From: Amycolatopsis echigonensis
GTDB taxonomy: Bacteria; Actinomycetota; Actinomycetes; Mycobacteriales; Pseudonocardiaceae
Assembly (NCBI RefSeq): GCF_014174495.1
Contig: NZ_JACJHR010000031.1
Span: 37,480 to 101,479 of the forward strand
DNA length: 64,000 nucleotides
Direction of reading: 5' to 3'
Below are positions 33,823-42,651 of the stretch, in pieces; position 1 is the stretch's first letter, and every line of letters starts with the position of its first letter. The notes under the pieces were generated by a model that saw only the letters and a list, made by a program, of their open reading frames with translations, did no database searches and was not told where the DNA came from. The translations under genes were made by a program, and so were the position numbers.

Positions 33823-34983
33823 TCAGTACGAGCGGGGCAGCCCGAGGACCTGCTGCGAGATGTAGTTCCGCACCATCTCCTGCGAGAACGGCGCGTTGCG
33901 CAGCAACCGAACCTCTCGCCACAGCCGCTCGACGTGGTACTCCTTCGCGTACGCGTAGCCGCCGAGAGTCGAGAACGCCCGGTCGCACGCCTCGAAACCG
34001 CTCTCGGCGCCCAGGTACTTCGCGGCCGCCGCTTCCGGACCGCACGGTTGGCCTTCGTCGAACAGCCGGGCCGCCCGCATCACCATGCCTTCGGCGGCTT
34101 CCAGGCGGATCCACGAATCCGCCAGCGGGTGCGCCACTGCCTGGTTCTGCCCGATCGGACGGTCGAACACCACCCGGTTCTTCGCGTACTCCGACGCGAT
34201 GTCCAGCGCCGCCCGGCCCAGGCCGACGCCCTCCATGCCGACCACGATGCGTTCCGGGTTCAGCCCGTCCAGCAGGTAGTAGAAGCCCTTGTCGACCTCG
34301 CCCACCAACCGGTCGTCCGGCACGAACAGGTCGTCGATGAACAGCTCGTTCGTGTCGATCGCGGCCCGGCCGAGCTTCTCGATCTCCCGGACCGTGATGC
34401 GCTCGCGGTCCATGTCGGCGAAGAACAGCGACATCCCGTACAGCGGCTTGTCGTCCCGCCGCGGCGACGTCCGGGCCAGCAGCAGGATCTTCTGCGCGTT
34501 CTGGGCGTTGGTGATGAAGACCTTCTTGCCGGTGATCTTCCAGCCGCCGTCCACTTTGGTCGCCTTGGTCTTGATCCGCGACGTGTCGACCCCGGCGTCC
34601 GGCTCGGTGACGCCGAACGCCATCAGCAGCTCGCCCGTGGCCAGCTTCGGCAGGAATTCCCGCTTGAGTTCCTCCGAGGCGTACTTGACCAGCGGGGCGG
34701 GCGGGAACACGTAGAAGTGGATCGCCGAACCGCCGGCCATCCCCGCGCCCGAGGCGGAGATCTCCCCCATCATCACCGCGGCCTCTTCCAGGCCGAGGCC
34801 GATGCCGCCGTACTCCTCCGGGATCATCGCGCCGAGCCAGCCGCCCGCCCCGAACGCCCTCACGAACTCCCACGGGTACTCGTGGTTGCGGTCCTTGTCG
34901 AGCCAGTACTCGTGGTCGAACTTGCGGGCCAGCTCCCGGGTCGCCTTCCGGACGATCTCGACATTGCTTTCCGGGTCGGTCAT
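33823..34983 (-). CDS. Acyl-CoA dehydrogenase (FadE-type)
   Basis: 386 aa, classical length. FAD-binding region: MAFGVTEPDAGVDTSRIKTK and WKITGKKVFITNAQNAQKIL. C-terminal helices: RAFSTLGGYAYAKEYHVERL and WREVRLLRNAPFSQEM. It oxidises an acyl-CoA to the 2-enoyl-CoA and passes electrons to ETF. Its ATG overlaps the stop of the synthetase gene (ATGA at 34980-34983). It lies in the operon MaoC hydratase - synthetase - dehydrogenase, a ready-made activation/oxidation/hydration set. Confidence 0.92.
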   Translation of the reverse strand: MTDPESNVEIVRKATRELARKFDHEYWLDKDRNHEYPWEFVRAFGAGGWLGAMIPEEYGGIGLGLEEAAVMMGEISASGAGMAGGSAIHFYVFPPAPLVKYASEELKREFLPKLATGELLMAFGVTEPDAGVDTSRIKTKATKVDGGWKITGKKVFITNAQNAQKILLLARTSPRRDDKPLYGMSLFFADMDRERITVREIEKLGRAAIDTNELFIDDLFVPDDRLVGEVDKGFYYLLDGLNPERIVVGMEGVGLGRAALDIASEYAKNRVVFDRPIGQNQAVAHPLADSWIRLEAAEGMVMRAARLFDEGQPCGPEAAAAKYLGAESGFEACDRAFSTLGGYAYAKEYHVERLWREVRLLRNAPFSQEMVRNYISQQVLGLPRSY

Positions 34984-36929
34984 TTCGCGTTCTCCTCAGC
35001 GAGTACAGGGATGTCTTCCAGCGGCGTGGCCGGATCGAGCGACGACAGGTCGCCGACCGGGGCGCCGACGAACCGGGCCCGGATCGCGCGCCGCATGATC
35101 TTGCCGTTCTTGGTCTTGGGCAGCGTCGGCACGACGTACACCTCGGGGGCGAACGACTTCCCGGCGTTCTCCAGCGCGGTCGCCGCCAAGTCCGCGCGGT
35201 CGGCCCCCGGTGCGCGCAGCACCGCGAACGCCACCGCGCGCTGGCCCCGCAGTTCGTCCGGGGCGCCGATCACGGCCACCTCGGCGATCCGCTCGTCGCG
35301 CAGCAGCGCCGCCTCGATCTCGGCCGGGCCGACGCGGCGGCCGGCCAGCTTGAGCGTGTCGTCGGAACGGCCGTGGATCCGCCATTGCCCGTGTTCGTCC
35401 ACACTGGACAGATCGCCGTGCACCCAGATCCCGTCGAACCGCGACCAGTAGGTCTCGAGGTAGCGCTCGCGGTCGTGCCAGAACGCGTGCGTCATGCCCG
35501 GGAAAGTGTTGCGCACGGCCAATTCCCCGATCGCGCCGACGACCGGCTGCCCCGTGTCGTCGAGCACCGCCGCGTCCACGCCGGGCAACGGCCCGGTGAA
35601 CGCGGCCGCCTCGCCCGGCAGGAACGGGTAGCCGACGATCAGCCCGCCGCCCACCTCGGTGCCGCCGCTGTAGTTGACGATCGGCACCCGGCGCTTCCCG
35701 ACCTGCTCGAACAGCCACCACCAGGTCGGCTCGTCCCATGCTTCGCCAGTGGAGACGAACGCCCGCAGCGTCGCCAGCGCGTGCTCCGGCTTCTCCTGCG
35801 CCGCACGCAACGCACGGGCCGCGGTCGGAGCGATGCCTTGCACAGTCACTCCGTTGCGCTCGACGATCTCCCACATCCGGTCCGGCGTGGGATGCGTCGG
35901 CAGGCCCTCGATCATCACGATCGTCGCGCCGAGCTGCAGCGGCCCGGTCATCAGCATCGGCCCGACGAGCCAGCCGAGGTCGGTGATCCAGCAGACGACG
36001 TCGTCGGCGTGCACGTCGAAGCCGTAGGCGAAATCGACGGCGGTCTTCACCGCGAACCCGCCGTGGGAATGCACGATCCCCTTCGGCCGTCCGGTCGTGC
36101 CCGAGGTGTAGACGACGGTGAGCGGGTCGTTGGCCTCGGTCGCCGCGGTTTCCACCGGCGCGGGCGACGGGTCCAGCTCGTCGTAGTAAACGTCCCGGCC
36201 GTCCGTCATCGGCACGTCGATGCCGAGGTGGCGGACCACGACGACACGCTTTACGGAAGGCGCTTCCCGCAGAGCCGCGTCGGCGGTCTCCTTCAGCGGG
36301 ACTTGCTTGCCCCGGCGGGTCGTCCCGTCCGCGGTGATCAGCACGACCGCTTCCGAATCCTGCAGCCGGGTGGCGAGCGCGTCCGCCGCGTAGCCGCTGA
36401 ACGTCGGCACCGCGACCGCGCCGAGCATGGCGATCGCCAGGAACGCCACCACCGCTTCCGGGACCACCGGCATGAACAGCACCACCCGGTCGCCTCGCGA
36501 GACGCCGAGCGCGGCCAGGTTCGCGGCGAACCGGCGCACCTGGTCGTCCAGCTCGCCGAACGTCAGCGTGCGCCGCTGTCCGGAATCGCCCTCGTAGACG
36601 ACCGCGGTCTTGCCCGCGAGTGCGCCGCGGGCGTGCCGGTGCGCGCACAGTTCGGCGACGTTGATCCGCCCGTCGGCGAACCAGCGCGGGAACGGCTTGC
36701 CCTCGGACTCGTCGAGCACCCGCGTGAACGGCTCCGCGAAGGCGACGTCCAGGTCCTCGACCACCGCGCGCCAGAACCACTCCGGATCGGCGATCGCCCG
36801 GCGGTTCGCCTCGGCCACGCCGTCCGCGTCGCCGGGCAAGCCCCACTTCCGCAGCGCGGCGAGGTACCGGCTGCGGTCCAGCACCTCTCGCGGCGGCACC
36901 CAGGCGAAACCCGTCTCGTCCTCGGCCAT
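34980..36929 (-). CDS. AMP-forming acyl-CoA synthetase (acetyl/acetoacetyl-CoA synthetase-like)
   Basis: 649 aa. Activates a carboxylic acid with ATP and CoA. The N-terminal ACAS domain (DPEWFWRAVVEDLDVAFAEP, then RWFADGRINVAELCAHRH) is that of short-chain synthetases. P-loop TVVYTSGTTGRPKGIVHSHG; A5-like motif YSGGTEVGGGLIVGYP; hinge GRSDDTLKLAGRRVGPAEIE; catalytic Lys near the C-terminus in LPKTKNGKIMRRAIR. GWVxD-like ITDLGWLVGPML is present. Not specific enough to name the acid; a short or branched acid is likely. 17 bp from the MaoC gene and coupled to the dehydrogenase. Confidence 0.92.
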   Translation of the reverse strand: MAEDETGFAWVPPREVLDRSRYLAALRKWGLPGDADGVAEANRRAIADPEWFWRAVVEDLDVAFAEPFTRVLDESEGKPFPRWFADGRINVAELCAHRHARGALAGKTAVVYEGDSGQRRTLTFGELDDQVRRFAANLAALGVSRGDRVVLFMPVVPEAVVAFLAIAMLGAVAVPTFSGYAADALATRLQDSEAVVLITADGTTRRGKQVPLKETADAALREAPSVKRVVVVRHLGIDVPMTDGRDVYYDELDPSPAPVETAATEANDPLTVVYTSGTTGRPKGIVHSHGGFAVKTAVDFAYGFDVHADDVVCWITDLGWLVGPMLMTGPLQLGATIVMIEGLPTHPTPDRMWEIVERNGVTVQGIAPTAARALRAAQEKPEHALATLRAFVSTGEAWDEPTWWWLFEQVGKRRVPIVNYSGGTEVGGGLIVGYPFLPGEAAAFTGPLPGVDAAVLDDTGQPVVGAIGELAVRNTFPGMTHAFWHDRERYLETYWSRFDGIWVHGDLSSVDEHGQWRIHGRSDDTLKLAGRRVGPAEIEAALLRDERIAEVAVIGAPDELRGQRAVAFAVLRAPGADRADLAATALENAGKSFAPEVYVVPTLPKTKNGKIMRRAIRARFVGAPVGDLSSLDPATPLEDIPVLAEENAK

Positions 36930-36946
36930 GTCCGCTCCCTTCCCGC

Positions 36947-37423
36947 TCAGCTCTGCGCGGCGGGCGCCTCGGCGGCGGACCGCTTCAGCATCAGGCCCGC
37001 GCGCAGCGCGTCGCACACGATCTCGTCGCGCTGGTTGATCCCGAGGTGCCGGAACATGACGATGCCCGAGTCGTTTCGGCTCTTGGACTCGCGCTTGCTG
37101 ACGATCTCGGTCCGCACGTGGATGGTGTCGCCGTGGAACACCGGCTTGGGGAAGGTGATCTTCTCGAAGCCCAGGTTGCCGAGCGTGGTGCCCTGCGTCG
37201 TCTCCGGCACGGTCACCCCGGACACCAGCCCGAGGATGAACAGGCTGTTCACCAGCCGCTGGCCGTAGATGGTGTCCTTGCTGTACTCCGCGTCCAGGTG
37301 CAGCGGGGCCAGGTTGAGCGTCATCACGCTGAACAGCGTGTTGTCCGCCTCGGTGACCGTGCGCCGCGTCGGGTGGTCGATCACCATCCCCGGCTCGAAC
37401 TCCTCGAAATACAAGCCTGCCAT
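36947..37423 (-). CDS. MaoC-like enoyl-CoA hydratase (mesaconyl/itaconyl-CoA hydratase-like)
   Basis: 158 aa single hot-dog domain. FEEFEPGMVIDHPTRRTVTE precedes the hydratase-2 motif DNTLFSVMTLNLAPLHLDAE, with the Asp/Asn and His catalytic positions, and YGQRLVNSLFILGLVSG. The sequence recalls mycobacterial Rv2499c and mesaconyl-C4-CoA hydratases, which act on branched C5 dicarboxyl-CoA esters. First gene of the operon to the synthetase and dehydrogenase. ATG 37423 with GGAGAGG upstream. An AT-rich palindrome-type site is 90 bp upstream. Confidence 0.87.
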   Translation of the reverse strand: MAGLYFEEFEPGMVIDHPTRRTVTEADNTLFSVMTLNLAPLHLDAEYSKDTIYGQRLVNSLFILGLVSGVTVPETTQGTTLGNLGFEKITFPKPVFHGDTIHVRTEIVSKRESKSRNDSGIVMFRHLGINQRDEIVCDALRAGLMLKRSAAEAPAAQS

Positions 37424-37512
37424 CGGTAGTCCTCTCCCCGCCGCGCGCCCGGCGTCTGGTCGGTCGTCCCCGGTCGAAGCGTCCCGGGCAGCGGTGCGAT
37501 CGCCCGCCGTCA

Positions 37513-37533
37513 TTAAATATAAAATATACTATC
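37513..37533 (-). promoter_or_regulatory. AT-rich operator-type site (exact core) before the MaoC operon
   Basis: Contains TATAAAATAT (37518-37527), the exact reverse complement of the ATATTTTATA core shared by five promoters of this island. On the minus strand it reads GATAGTATATTTTATATTTAA. It may also supply the -10 element. Confidence 0.65.
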
Positions 37534-37576
37534 TGCGCAGCTGCGTCCAGAGAACGCCCGGCCGGCGGGTCCCGCC

Positions 37577-38728
37577 TCAGGCCGACTGCGCGTGCCGCGG
37601 CGCCCAGGCGGCCAGCAGCCGGTTCAGGTCCCGCGCCCCGGCTTCAGGCGCGGACGGTTCGCGAGCGGGGGTCCGACTGAACCGCGGTGCGGGCTGCGGG
37701 TGCAGCACATCGCCGACCCGGTCGAACACCCCGCGTTCGGCGTTGTGCGGATGCTCGGCCGCCTCGTCGAACGTGAGCACCGGCGTGACACAGGCGTCGG
37801 TGCCCGCATAGATCCGGGCCCACTCGTCGCGGTCCTTCGCCGCGAACGCGGCCGCGATCAGCGAGCGCAGGCGAGGCCAGTTCTCCCGGTCGTCCTGCTC
37901 CGGCCAGCCGGTCAGGTCCACCTCGAGACGGGACACGAACTCGCGATAGAAGTCCGGTTCCAGCGCGCCGACCGCGACATACCGGCCGTCGGCGCAGCGA
38001 TAGGTGTCGTAGAACGGCGCGCCCGAATCAAGGTAGTTCGTGCCCGGCTCGTCGGAGTAGCGGCCGGCCGCGCGCAGTCCCTGCAGCTTGGCGGTCAGCA
38101 GGGCGACGCCGTCGATCATCGCCGCGTCCAGCACCTGTCCCCGGCCCGACGCGCGAGCTTCGAGCAGCGCGCTCACGATCCCGTACGCCGCGACCAGCGC
38201 CCCGCCGGCGTAGTCGCCGAGCAGGTTGATCGGCGGCCGGGGCGCCTCCCCCGCCCGCGCCATCGCGTGGAGCGCACCGGTCTGGGCGACGTAGTTGATG
38301 TCGTGTCCCGCCTGCTGCGCCAGCGGACCGGACTGGCCGTATCCGGTCAGCCGCGCGTAGACCAGGGCGGGGTTCGCGGCCAGCAGAACCTCCGGGCCGA
38401 GGCCCAGCCGCTCCGCGACGCCCGGCCGGTAACCCTCGATGAAGACGTCCGCCGCTTCGGCCAGCTGCCGCACCGCTCGGACCCCCTCCGGGGACTTGAG
38501 ATCGGCCTGCACGGTCGCGACGCCGCGGTTGGCGAGGTCGTGTTCGGCGGCCATGCCCTCGGTCTGGCCGAGCGCGCGGCCGGAGCGGTTCGCCGGGCGC
38601 GCCACCCGCGCCACCTCGGCGCCCAGGTCGGCCAGCAGCATGCTCGCGAACGGCGTCGGCCCCATCCCGGCGAGTGCCAGGACCCGCACTCCGGTCAGCG
38701 GTCCGGAGCGGGTCGTCTCGGTCGTCAT
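37577..38728 (-). CDS. Alpha-methylacyl-CoA racemase-like class III CoA transferase family protein
   Basis: 383 aa. The CaiB/BaiF fold with racemase hallmarks: ALAGMGPTPFASMLLADLGA, the Asp-bearing GHDINYVAQTGALHAM (His/Asp pair of AMACR), INLLGDYAGGALVAAYGIV, DSGAPFYDTYRCADGRYVAV, and GTDACVTPVLTFDEAAEHPH. AMACR/Mcr inverts the 2-methyl centre of branched acyl-CoAs so that (S)-specific dehydrogenases can act. ATG 38728 has GGAG five nt upstream. It is divergent from the thioesterase gene and upstream of the MaoC operon, which suits branched-chain acyl-CoA breakdown. Confidence 0.9.
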   Translation of the reverse strand: MTTETTRSGPLTGVRVLALAGMGPTPFASMLLADLGAEVARVARPANRSGRALGQTEGMAAEHDLANRGVATVQADLKSPEGVRAVRQLAEAADVFIEGYRPGVAERLGLGPEVLLAANPALVYARLTGYGQSGPLAQQAGHDINYVAQTGALHAMARAGEAPRPPINLLGDYAGGALVAAYGIVSALLEARASGRGQVLDAAMIDGVALLTAKLQGLRAAGRYSDEPGTNYLDSGAPFYDTYRCADGRYVAVGALEPDFYREFVSRLEVDLTGWPEQDDRENWPRLRSLIAAAFAAKDRDEWARIYAGTDACVTPVLTFDEAAEHPHNAERGVFDRVGDVLHPQPAPRFSRTPAREPSAPEAGARDLNRLLAAWAPRHAQSA

Positions 38729-38760
38729 CGGCACTCCTCGGCGGTCAGAACAAGCTTGAT

Positions 38761-38776
38761 TTCATATTATGTATTG
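38761..38776 (-). promoter_or_regulatory. Degenerate AT-rich site before the racemase-like gene
   Basis: ATATTATGTA (38764-38773) matches the island core ATATTTTATA at 8 of 10 positions, 33 bp before the racemase-like ATG. Weak member of the proposed regulon. Confidence 0.45.
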
Positions 38777-38828
38777 TCTGCCGATCGCGGCAAGGGACGG
38801 CGCGGCACCGGCCAGCCCGCGCTTGTCC

Positions 38829-38844
38829 GATATAAAATGTTATC
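38829..38844 (+). promoter_or_regulatory. AT-rich site before the thioesterase gene
   Basis: GATATAAAATGTTATC: TATAAAATGT matches the reverse core at 9 of 10, with GATA/TATC ends like the best palindrome. It is 12 bp before the thioesterase ATG. Confidence 0.55.
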
Positions 38845-38855
38845 TTCGCGGGGTG

Positions 38856-39689
38856 ATGATGGCGTTTTTCACCGCGGAACCCGGCCCGGACGGCGAGCTC
38901 CTGCTCCCCCTTCCCGAAGCGCGCGCCAGCTGGGGCGACGGCGCCCAGCTTCGCGGGATGGCCACCAGCGGAGCGCTCGCCCGCGCCGCGGAACAGGCCG
39001 CCGGGACGGGATTGCTCCGCCCGGCCCGCTGGACCGTCGACCTGCTGCGCCCGGCCGGTTTCGTGCCGTCGGTCGCGCGGGCGGAAGTGGTGCGGCGCGG
39101 ACGTCGGCTCTGCCTCGTCGAAGCGACGCTGTGGCAGCGAGAAACCCTCGTCGGCAAGGCGTCCGGGCTGTTCCTCGCCGCCGGCTCCCCCGCGACCGGC
39201 ACGGTCTGGGCCCCGGCCGGCGGGCTGATGGCGCCGCCGCCGGGTCTGCGCCCCGCGACGGACGAGCCTCGGGTGTTCCACAGCGACGGCGTCGGCTGGA
39301 CCGGATCGCCCGAACCGCACCAGAACTCCTCGCGCAAGACGCTGTGGGTGTTCCCGCAGGAGATCGTGCGCGGCGAGCGGCCGACGCCGTTCCAGCACGC
39401 GGCCACCGCCGCGGACCTGGTGAACCTCGTGACCAACTGGGGCGAGGCCGGCCTGGAATTCATCAACGCCGACCTGACGCTCACCCTCGGCCGAGTCCCC
39501 GCAGACGACCTGGAACTGGGCCTCACCGCGGACCACCGGGTCGAGCACGACGGCGTGGCGGTGACGACCGCGACAGTGTTCGACCGGCAAGGACCGCTCG
39601 GCACGGTCAGCGGCACCGCGCTGCTCGCGCCCGCGCCGGTCGATCCCCGGCAGGTCGGCGCGCCCGCGAGCCTGCCGGTCGTGCCATAA
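38856..39689 (+). CDS. Double hot-dog thioesterase family protein
   Basis: 277 aa. Two hot-dog halves, the TesB-like PF13622 type: the first has LARAAEQAAGTGLLRPARWT, then VDLLRPAGFVPSVARAEVVR and RLCLVEATLWQRETLVGKAS; the second has AADLVNLVTNWGEAGLEFIN and ADLTLTLGRVPADDLELGLT. Presumed acyl-CoA thioesterase that frees CoA from dead-end esters of the pathway. ATG ATG at 38856/38859; GTG 38853 also possible. Only 12 bp separate it from an operator-type site, so its leader is very short or absent. Confidence 0.8.
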   Translation: MMAFFTAEPGPDGELLLPLPEARASWGDGAQLRGMATSGALARAAEQAAGTGLLRPARWTVDLLRPAGFVPSVARAEVVRRGRRLCLVEATLWQRETLVGKASGLFLAAGSPATGTVWAPAGGLMAPPPGLRPATDEPRVFHSDGVGWTGSPEPHQNSSRKTLWVFPQEIVRGERPTPFQHAATAADLVNLVTNWGEAGLEFINADLTLTLGRVPADDLELGLTADHRVEHDGVAVTTATVFDRQGPLGTVSGTALLAPAPVDPRQVGAPASLPVVP

Positions 39690-39700
39690 TCGCCTGCCGT

Positions 39701-39717
39701 TCATATATCATGTTTCC
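39701..39717 (+). promoter_or_regulatory. Degenerate AT-rich site before the GntR gene
   Basis: TTCATATATCATGTTTC; about 7 of 10 core positions match. It lies 52 bp before the GntR start and may simply be its -10 region. Confidence 0.35.
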
Positions 39718-39732
39718 GGTTGGACAACAGAT

Positions 39733-39751
39733 CCTGGAAGCTGCTTCCAGG
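39733..39751. promoter_or_regulatory. 19-bp perfect palindrome before gntR
   Basis: CCTGGAAGC-T-GCTTCCAGG, directly upstream of the GntR ribosome site and 18 bp before its GTG. Either an autoregulatory operator of this GntR protein or a small leader hairpin. It is unrelated to the AT-rich motif. Confidence 0.55.
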
Positions 39752-39768
39752 CATTGGGGAGGTGGCCG

Positions 39769-40470
39769 GTGGCCGACGAACTGACCCGGCTGCGCGGCGG
39801 CGACCGCCGCCAGCAGCTGCCCGAGGAAGTGGCGACCTACGTCCGGGAACTGATCATGTCCGGGGACGTCAAGCCGGGCGAATTCCTCCGCACCGAGCCG
39901 ATCGCCGAGGCGGTCGGGGTGAGCAACACGCCGGTGCGCGAAGGCCTGCTCTCGTTGCGCAGCGAAGGCTTCGTGGAACTCGTGCCGCGGCGCGGGTTCG
40001 TCGTGGCGCCTGTGTCGCGCCAGGACGTGCGCGACCTGTTCTGGGCGCAGGCCCAGTTCTCCGCCGAACTGGCGGCGCGGGCGGCGAAGAAGATCACGCC
40101 GGACCAGCTCGCCCGCCTCGAAGCGGTCAACGAGGACTTCGAGAAGGCCGCCGACGCCGGCGACCAGGAGGCCATCACCCGGCTCGGCCACGAGTTCCAC
40201 CGCCAGCTCAACCTGGCCGCGGACTCCCACCGGCTGACGCTGCTGCTCAGTTCGGTGGTCAAGCACCTGCCGAACCGCTTCTACGCCTCGATCGAAGGCC
40301 ACGTCGAGCACACGCTGGCCGATCACGCCGAGCTGGTGCAGGCGTTGCGCGGCAGGCACGTCCGCAAGGCGCGCACGATCGCCGAACGGCACATCCTCGA
40401 CGGCGCCGACAACGTCGTGCGGATCCTCGAGGAACGCGGTCTCTGGGCGGACGCCGAAGAGTCCGCATAG
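39769..40470 (+). CDS. GntR family regulator, FadR/FCD subfamily
   Basis: 233 aa. Winged-helix: PEEVATYVRELIMSGDVKPG, then RTEPIAEAVGVSNTPVREGL and LVPRRGFVVAPVS. All-helical FCD ligand domain with metal ligands: GHEFHRQLNLAADSHRL, HVEHTLADHAELVQAL, and the last His in IAERHILDG. FCD proteins sense carboxylate metabolites. It sits between the racemase/thioesterase and lyase/CoA-transferase units, making it the best-placed candidate regulator of this part of the island. GTG 39769 with GGGGAGG six nt upstream. Confidence 0.92.
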   Translation: MADELTRLRGGDRRQQLPEEVATYVRELIMSGDVKPGEFLRTEPIAEAVGVSNTPVREGLLSLRSEGFVELVPRRGFVVAPVSRQDVRDLFWAQAQFSAELAARAAKKITPDQLARLEAVNEDFEKAADAGDQEAITRLGHEFHRQLNLAADSHRLTLLLSSVVKHLPNRFYASIEGHVEHTLADHAELVQALRGRHVRKARTIAERHILDGADNVVRILEERGLWADAEESA

Positions 40471-40484
40471 GTCCGAATAGGACG

Positions 40485-40520
40485 GTGCCCGGGTCCCCGA
40501 AGGGAGCCCGGGCACTTTTT
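40485..40520. terminator. Intrinsic terminator between gntR and the CitE-like gene
   Basis: GTGCCCGGG (40485-40493) pairs with CCCGGGCAC (40507-40515), followed by TTTTT on the plus strand; the loop can pair further (TCCCC/GGG). It serves the two convergent genes. Confidence 0.9.
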
Positions 40521-40537
40521 CGTCCGCGGAGAACCGG

Positions 40538-41431
40538 TCAGGCGTTGGCCGCGATCGCCTCCGCCTGCGCGACGATCCCTTCCGCGGTCTTCACGTGCGC
40601 GATGTCGATGTGCTGGCCCTCGAAGTCCACCGCCGCGCTGCCCGCCGCCTCCGCCTCGCGGAACGCGTCGATCAGCCGGCGCGAGTGGTCGACCGCCTCG
40701 GGCGTCGGCGTGAAGACCTCGTTGGCGATCGCCACGTGCGACGGGTGGATGCACACCATCCCGCGGTAGCCGAGCTGCTTGTTGTCCAGGCAGAACTGGC
40801 GCGCGCCGTCCAGATCTCGGATGTCCTGCCACACCCCGGCCACCGGATGGTGCAGACCGGCCGCGCGGGCGGCGAGCACGATCCGGCTGCGCAGGTACAG
40901 CGTCTCCAGCCCGGCGGGAGTGAACTCGAAGCCCAGCTCGCGGCCGACGTCCGCGCTCGGCCCGGTCGCGCCGAGCAGGCTCGACACCCGGGGCGTCGCG
41001 GCCGCGATCTCCTCGCAGTGCGCCATCGACGCAGCGGTCTCGTAGCTCACGATCAGCCCGATGCTCCCGGCGGGCAGCCCCTCGCGCGCTTCGAGGTGCG
41101 AGACGACCGCGTCGATGCGCACCAGTTCCTCGGCGTCGAACACCTTCGGCAGGAACAGCCCGGCCAGCCCGGGCCGGATGACCGCCTCCAGGTCCGCGCC
41201 CTGCAGGCCGCTGACCGACGCGTTCGGGCGCACCCAGAGGTCGGGGCGCACGCCTTGGGCGTGCAGCCGGTCGATCGTCTCCGCGACCACCGGGCGCGCC
41301 TCGTCCTTGTTCGCGGCCGGCACGGAGTCCTCGAGGTCGAGGATCAGCGCGTCGGCGCCGGACGCGAGACCCTTGTCGGCCCACGAGGCCTTGTGGCCGG
41401 GCACGAAGAGCATGGAACGGTACGGCTTCAT
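40538..41431 (-). CDS. HpcH/HpaI-type CoA-ester lyase (CitE-like, citramalyl/malyl-CoA lyase family)
   Basis: 297 aa. CitE-like TIM barrel: SMLFVPGHKASWADKGLASG, then ADALILDLEDSVPAANKDEA (metal Asp/Glu), LWVRPNASVSG (catalytic Arg), IGLIVSYETAASMAHCEEIA (metal Glu), LLGATGPSADVG, and GYRGMVCIHPSHVAIANEVF. Such enzymes cleave malyl-, citramalyl- or methylmalyl-CoA to a ketoacid plus acyl-CoA. The gene is 20 bp after a class III CoA transferase gene, which suggests the transferase forms the CoA ester that is later cleaved. ATG 41431 with GGAG upstream. Confidence 0.88.
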   Translation of the reverse strand: MKPYRSMLFVPGHKASWADKGLASGADALILDLEDSVPAANKDEARPVVAETIDRLHAQGVRPDLWVRPNASVSGLQGADLEAVIRPGLAGLFLPKVFDAEELVRIDAVVSHLEAREGLPAGSIGLIVSYETAASMAHCEEIAAATPRVSSLLGATGPSADVGRELGFEFTPAGLETLYLRSRIVLAARAAGLHHPVAGVWQDIRDLDGARQFCLDNKQLGYRGMVCIHPSHVAIANEVFTPTPEAVDHSRRLIDAFREAEAAGSAAVDFEGQHIDIAHVKTAEGIVAQAEAIAANA

Positions 41432-41451
41432 CGAAGTTCTCCAGTGATCGG

Positions 41452-42621
41452 TCAGGATTCGTACAGGACGCCGGTCGCGAACAGCTTTTCGACGTCGTCG
41501 GCCGCCAGCACCTCGCTGGCCACCGCACGGGAGTCGGCGCCCACCTTCGGCGCGACGGGAGAGCGGTCCGGGCGCGCGCCGTCGAACGTCCACGGCGGAC
41601 GGAGCAGCGCGAGGCCGTCCGGCTGGTGGTCGGCGATGCCCAGATGCCGCATCTGCGGGTGGTCGAGGTACCCGGTCATGGACAGCACCGGCGCGAAGGG
41701 CACGTCGTGCTCGGTCAGCACGCGTTCCCAATGCTCCTTGGGCTTGCGCGCGAACTCCGCCTCGACGATCGGCACGAGCTCGAAGTAGTTCGCCTCGCGC
41801 GGCCGGTACTCGGCGAAGCGCGGGTCCTCCAGCAGATCGGTGCGCTCCAGCGCGCGGCACAGCGATTGCCAGAACTTCTGCGACGACGACAGGTGCACCG
41901 CCAGGTACTCCCCGGACGAGGTCGGCACGCAGAAGTTCTGCGCCTGCGGATGCCTGCTGGTGCGGCTCGGGTCGTGGCCGAGTTCGAAGGCCTGGGTGAT
42001 GCCGTCGGCGGTCAACGTGCTGACCGCCTCCATGATCGAGGTCTCCATCCGCTGCGGCTGCCCGGTCTTCAGCCTTCCTACGAGCGCGGCCAGCACGCCC
42101 GCGGCCGTCGTCAGCCCGGTGACGAGGTCCGCGCTCAGCCCGCCCGCCAGCTGCGGCCGGCCTTCGTCGCTGAACAGCGAGTACAGCCCGCCGAACGCGT
42201 GCCCGATCGTGTCGTAGGCGGGCCGGTCCGCCAGCGGTCCGGTCGAGCCGAACCCGGTGACCGAGCCGTAGACGACATCCGGCCGCAGTGCCCGGCAGTC
42301 TTCGGGGCCGAGGCCCATCGCGGCCAGTTTGCCGGGCCGAAGGTTCTCCAGCACCACGTCGAACCGCGGCACCAGCGCCTTGACCAGCTCGATCCCCTCG
42401 GCCGTCTTGAGGTCGACCGACAGGCTGCGCTTGCCCGCGTTGTACTGGCGGAAGTACGGGCTTTCCTCGTTCATCCGCCGCCGGAAGTCCTCACCGAAGA
42501 CCGGCTTCTCCACCTTCACGACCTCCGCGCCGAGGCCGCACAGCATCGAGGTCCCGAACGGGAGCGAGATGTAGCCCCCGATCTCCAGGATCCGGATGCC
42601 GTCGAGTGGCTTGTGCTGCAT
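41452..42621 (-). CDS. Class III CoA transferase (CaiB/BaiF)
   Basis: 389 aa. LDGIRILEIGGYISLPFGTS, LGAEVVKVEKPVFGEDFRRR, NAGKRSLSVDLKTAEG, and the catalytic Asp region RPAYDTIGHAFGGLYSLFS. Formyl-CoA-transferase-like, moving CoA from an acyl-CoA donor to a free acid. First gene of a two-gene unit with the CitE-like lyase. The best copy of the island's AT-rich palindrome lies 31 bp upstream, in the divergent region shared with the aldehyde dehydrogenase gene. Confidence 0.9.
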   Translation of the reverse strand: MQHKPLDGIRILEIGGYISLPFGTSMLCGLGAEVVKVEKPVFGEDFRRRMNEESPYFRQYNAGKRSLSVDLKTAEGIELVKALVPRFDVVLENLRPGKLAAMGLGPEDCRALRPDVVYGSVTGFGSTGPLADRPAYDTIGHAFGGLYSLFSDEGRPQLAGGLSADLVTGLTTAAGVLAALVGRLKTGQPQRMETSIMEAVSTLTADGITQAFELGHDPSRTSRHPQAQNFCVPTSSGEYLAVHLSSSQKFWQSLCRALERTDLLEDPRFAEYRPREANYFELVPIVEAEFARKPKEHWERVLTEHDVPFAPVLSMTGYLDHPQMRHLGIADHQPDGLALLRPPWTFDGARPDRSPVAPKVGADSRAVASEVLAADDVEKLFATGVLYES

Positions 42622-42651
42622 GTCGCCCGCCTTCGCTCCAGGGGGTGGCTG

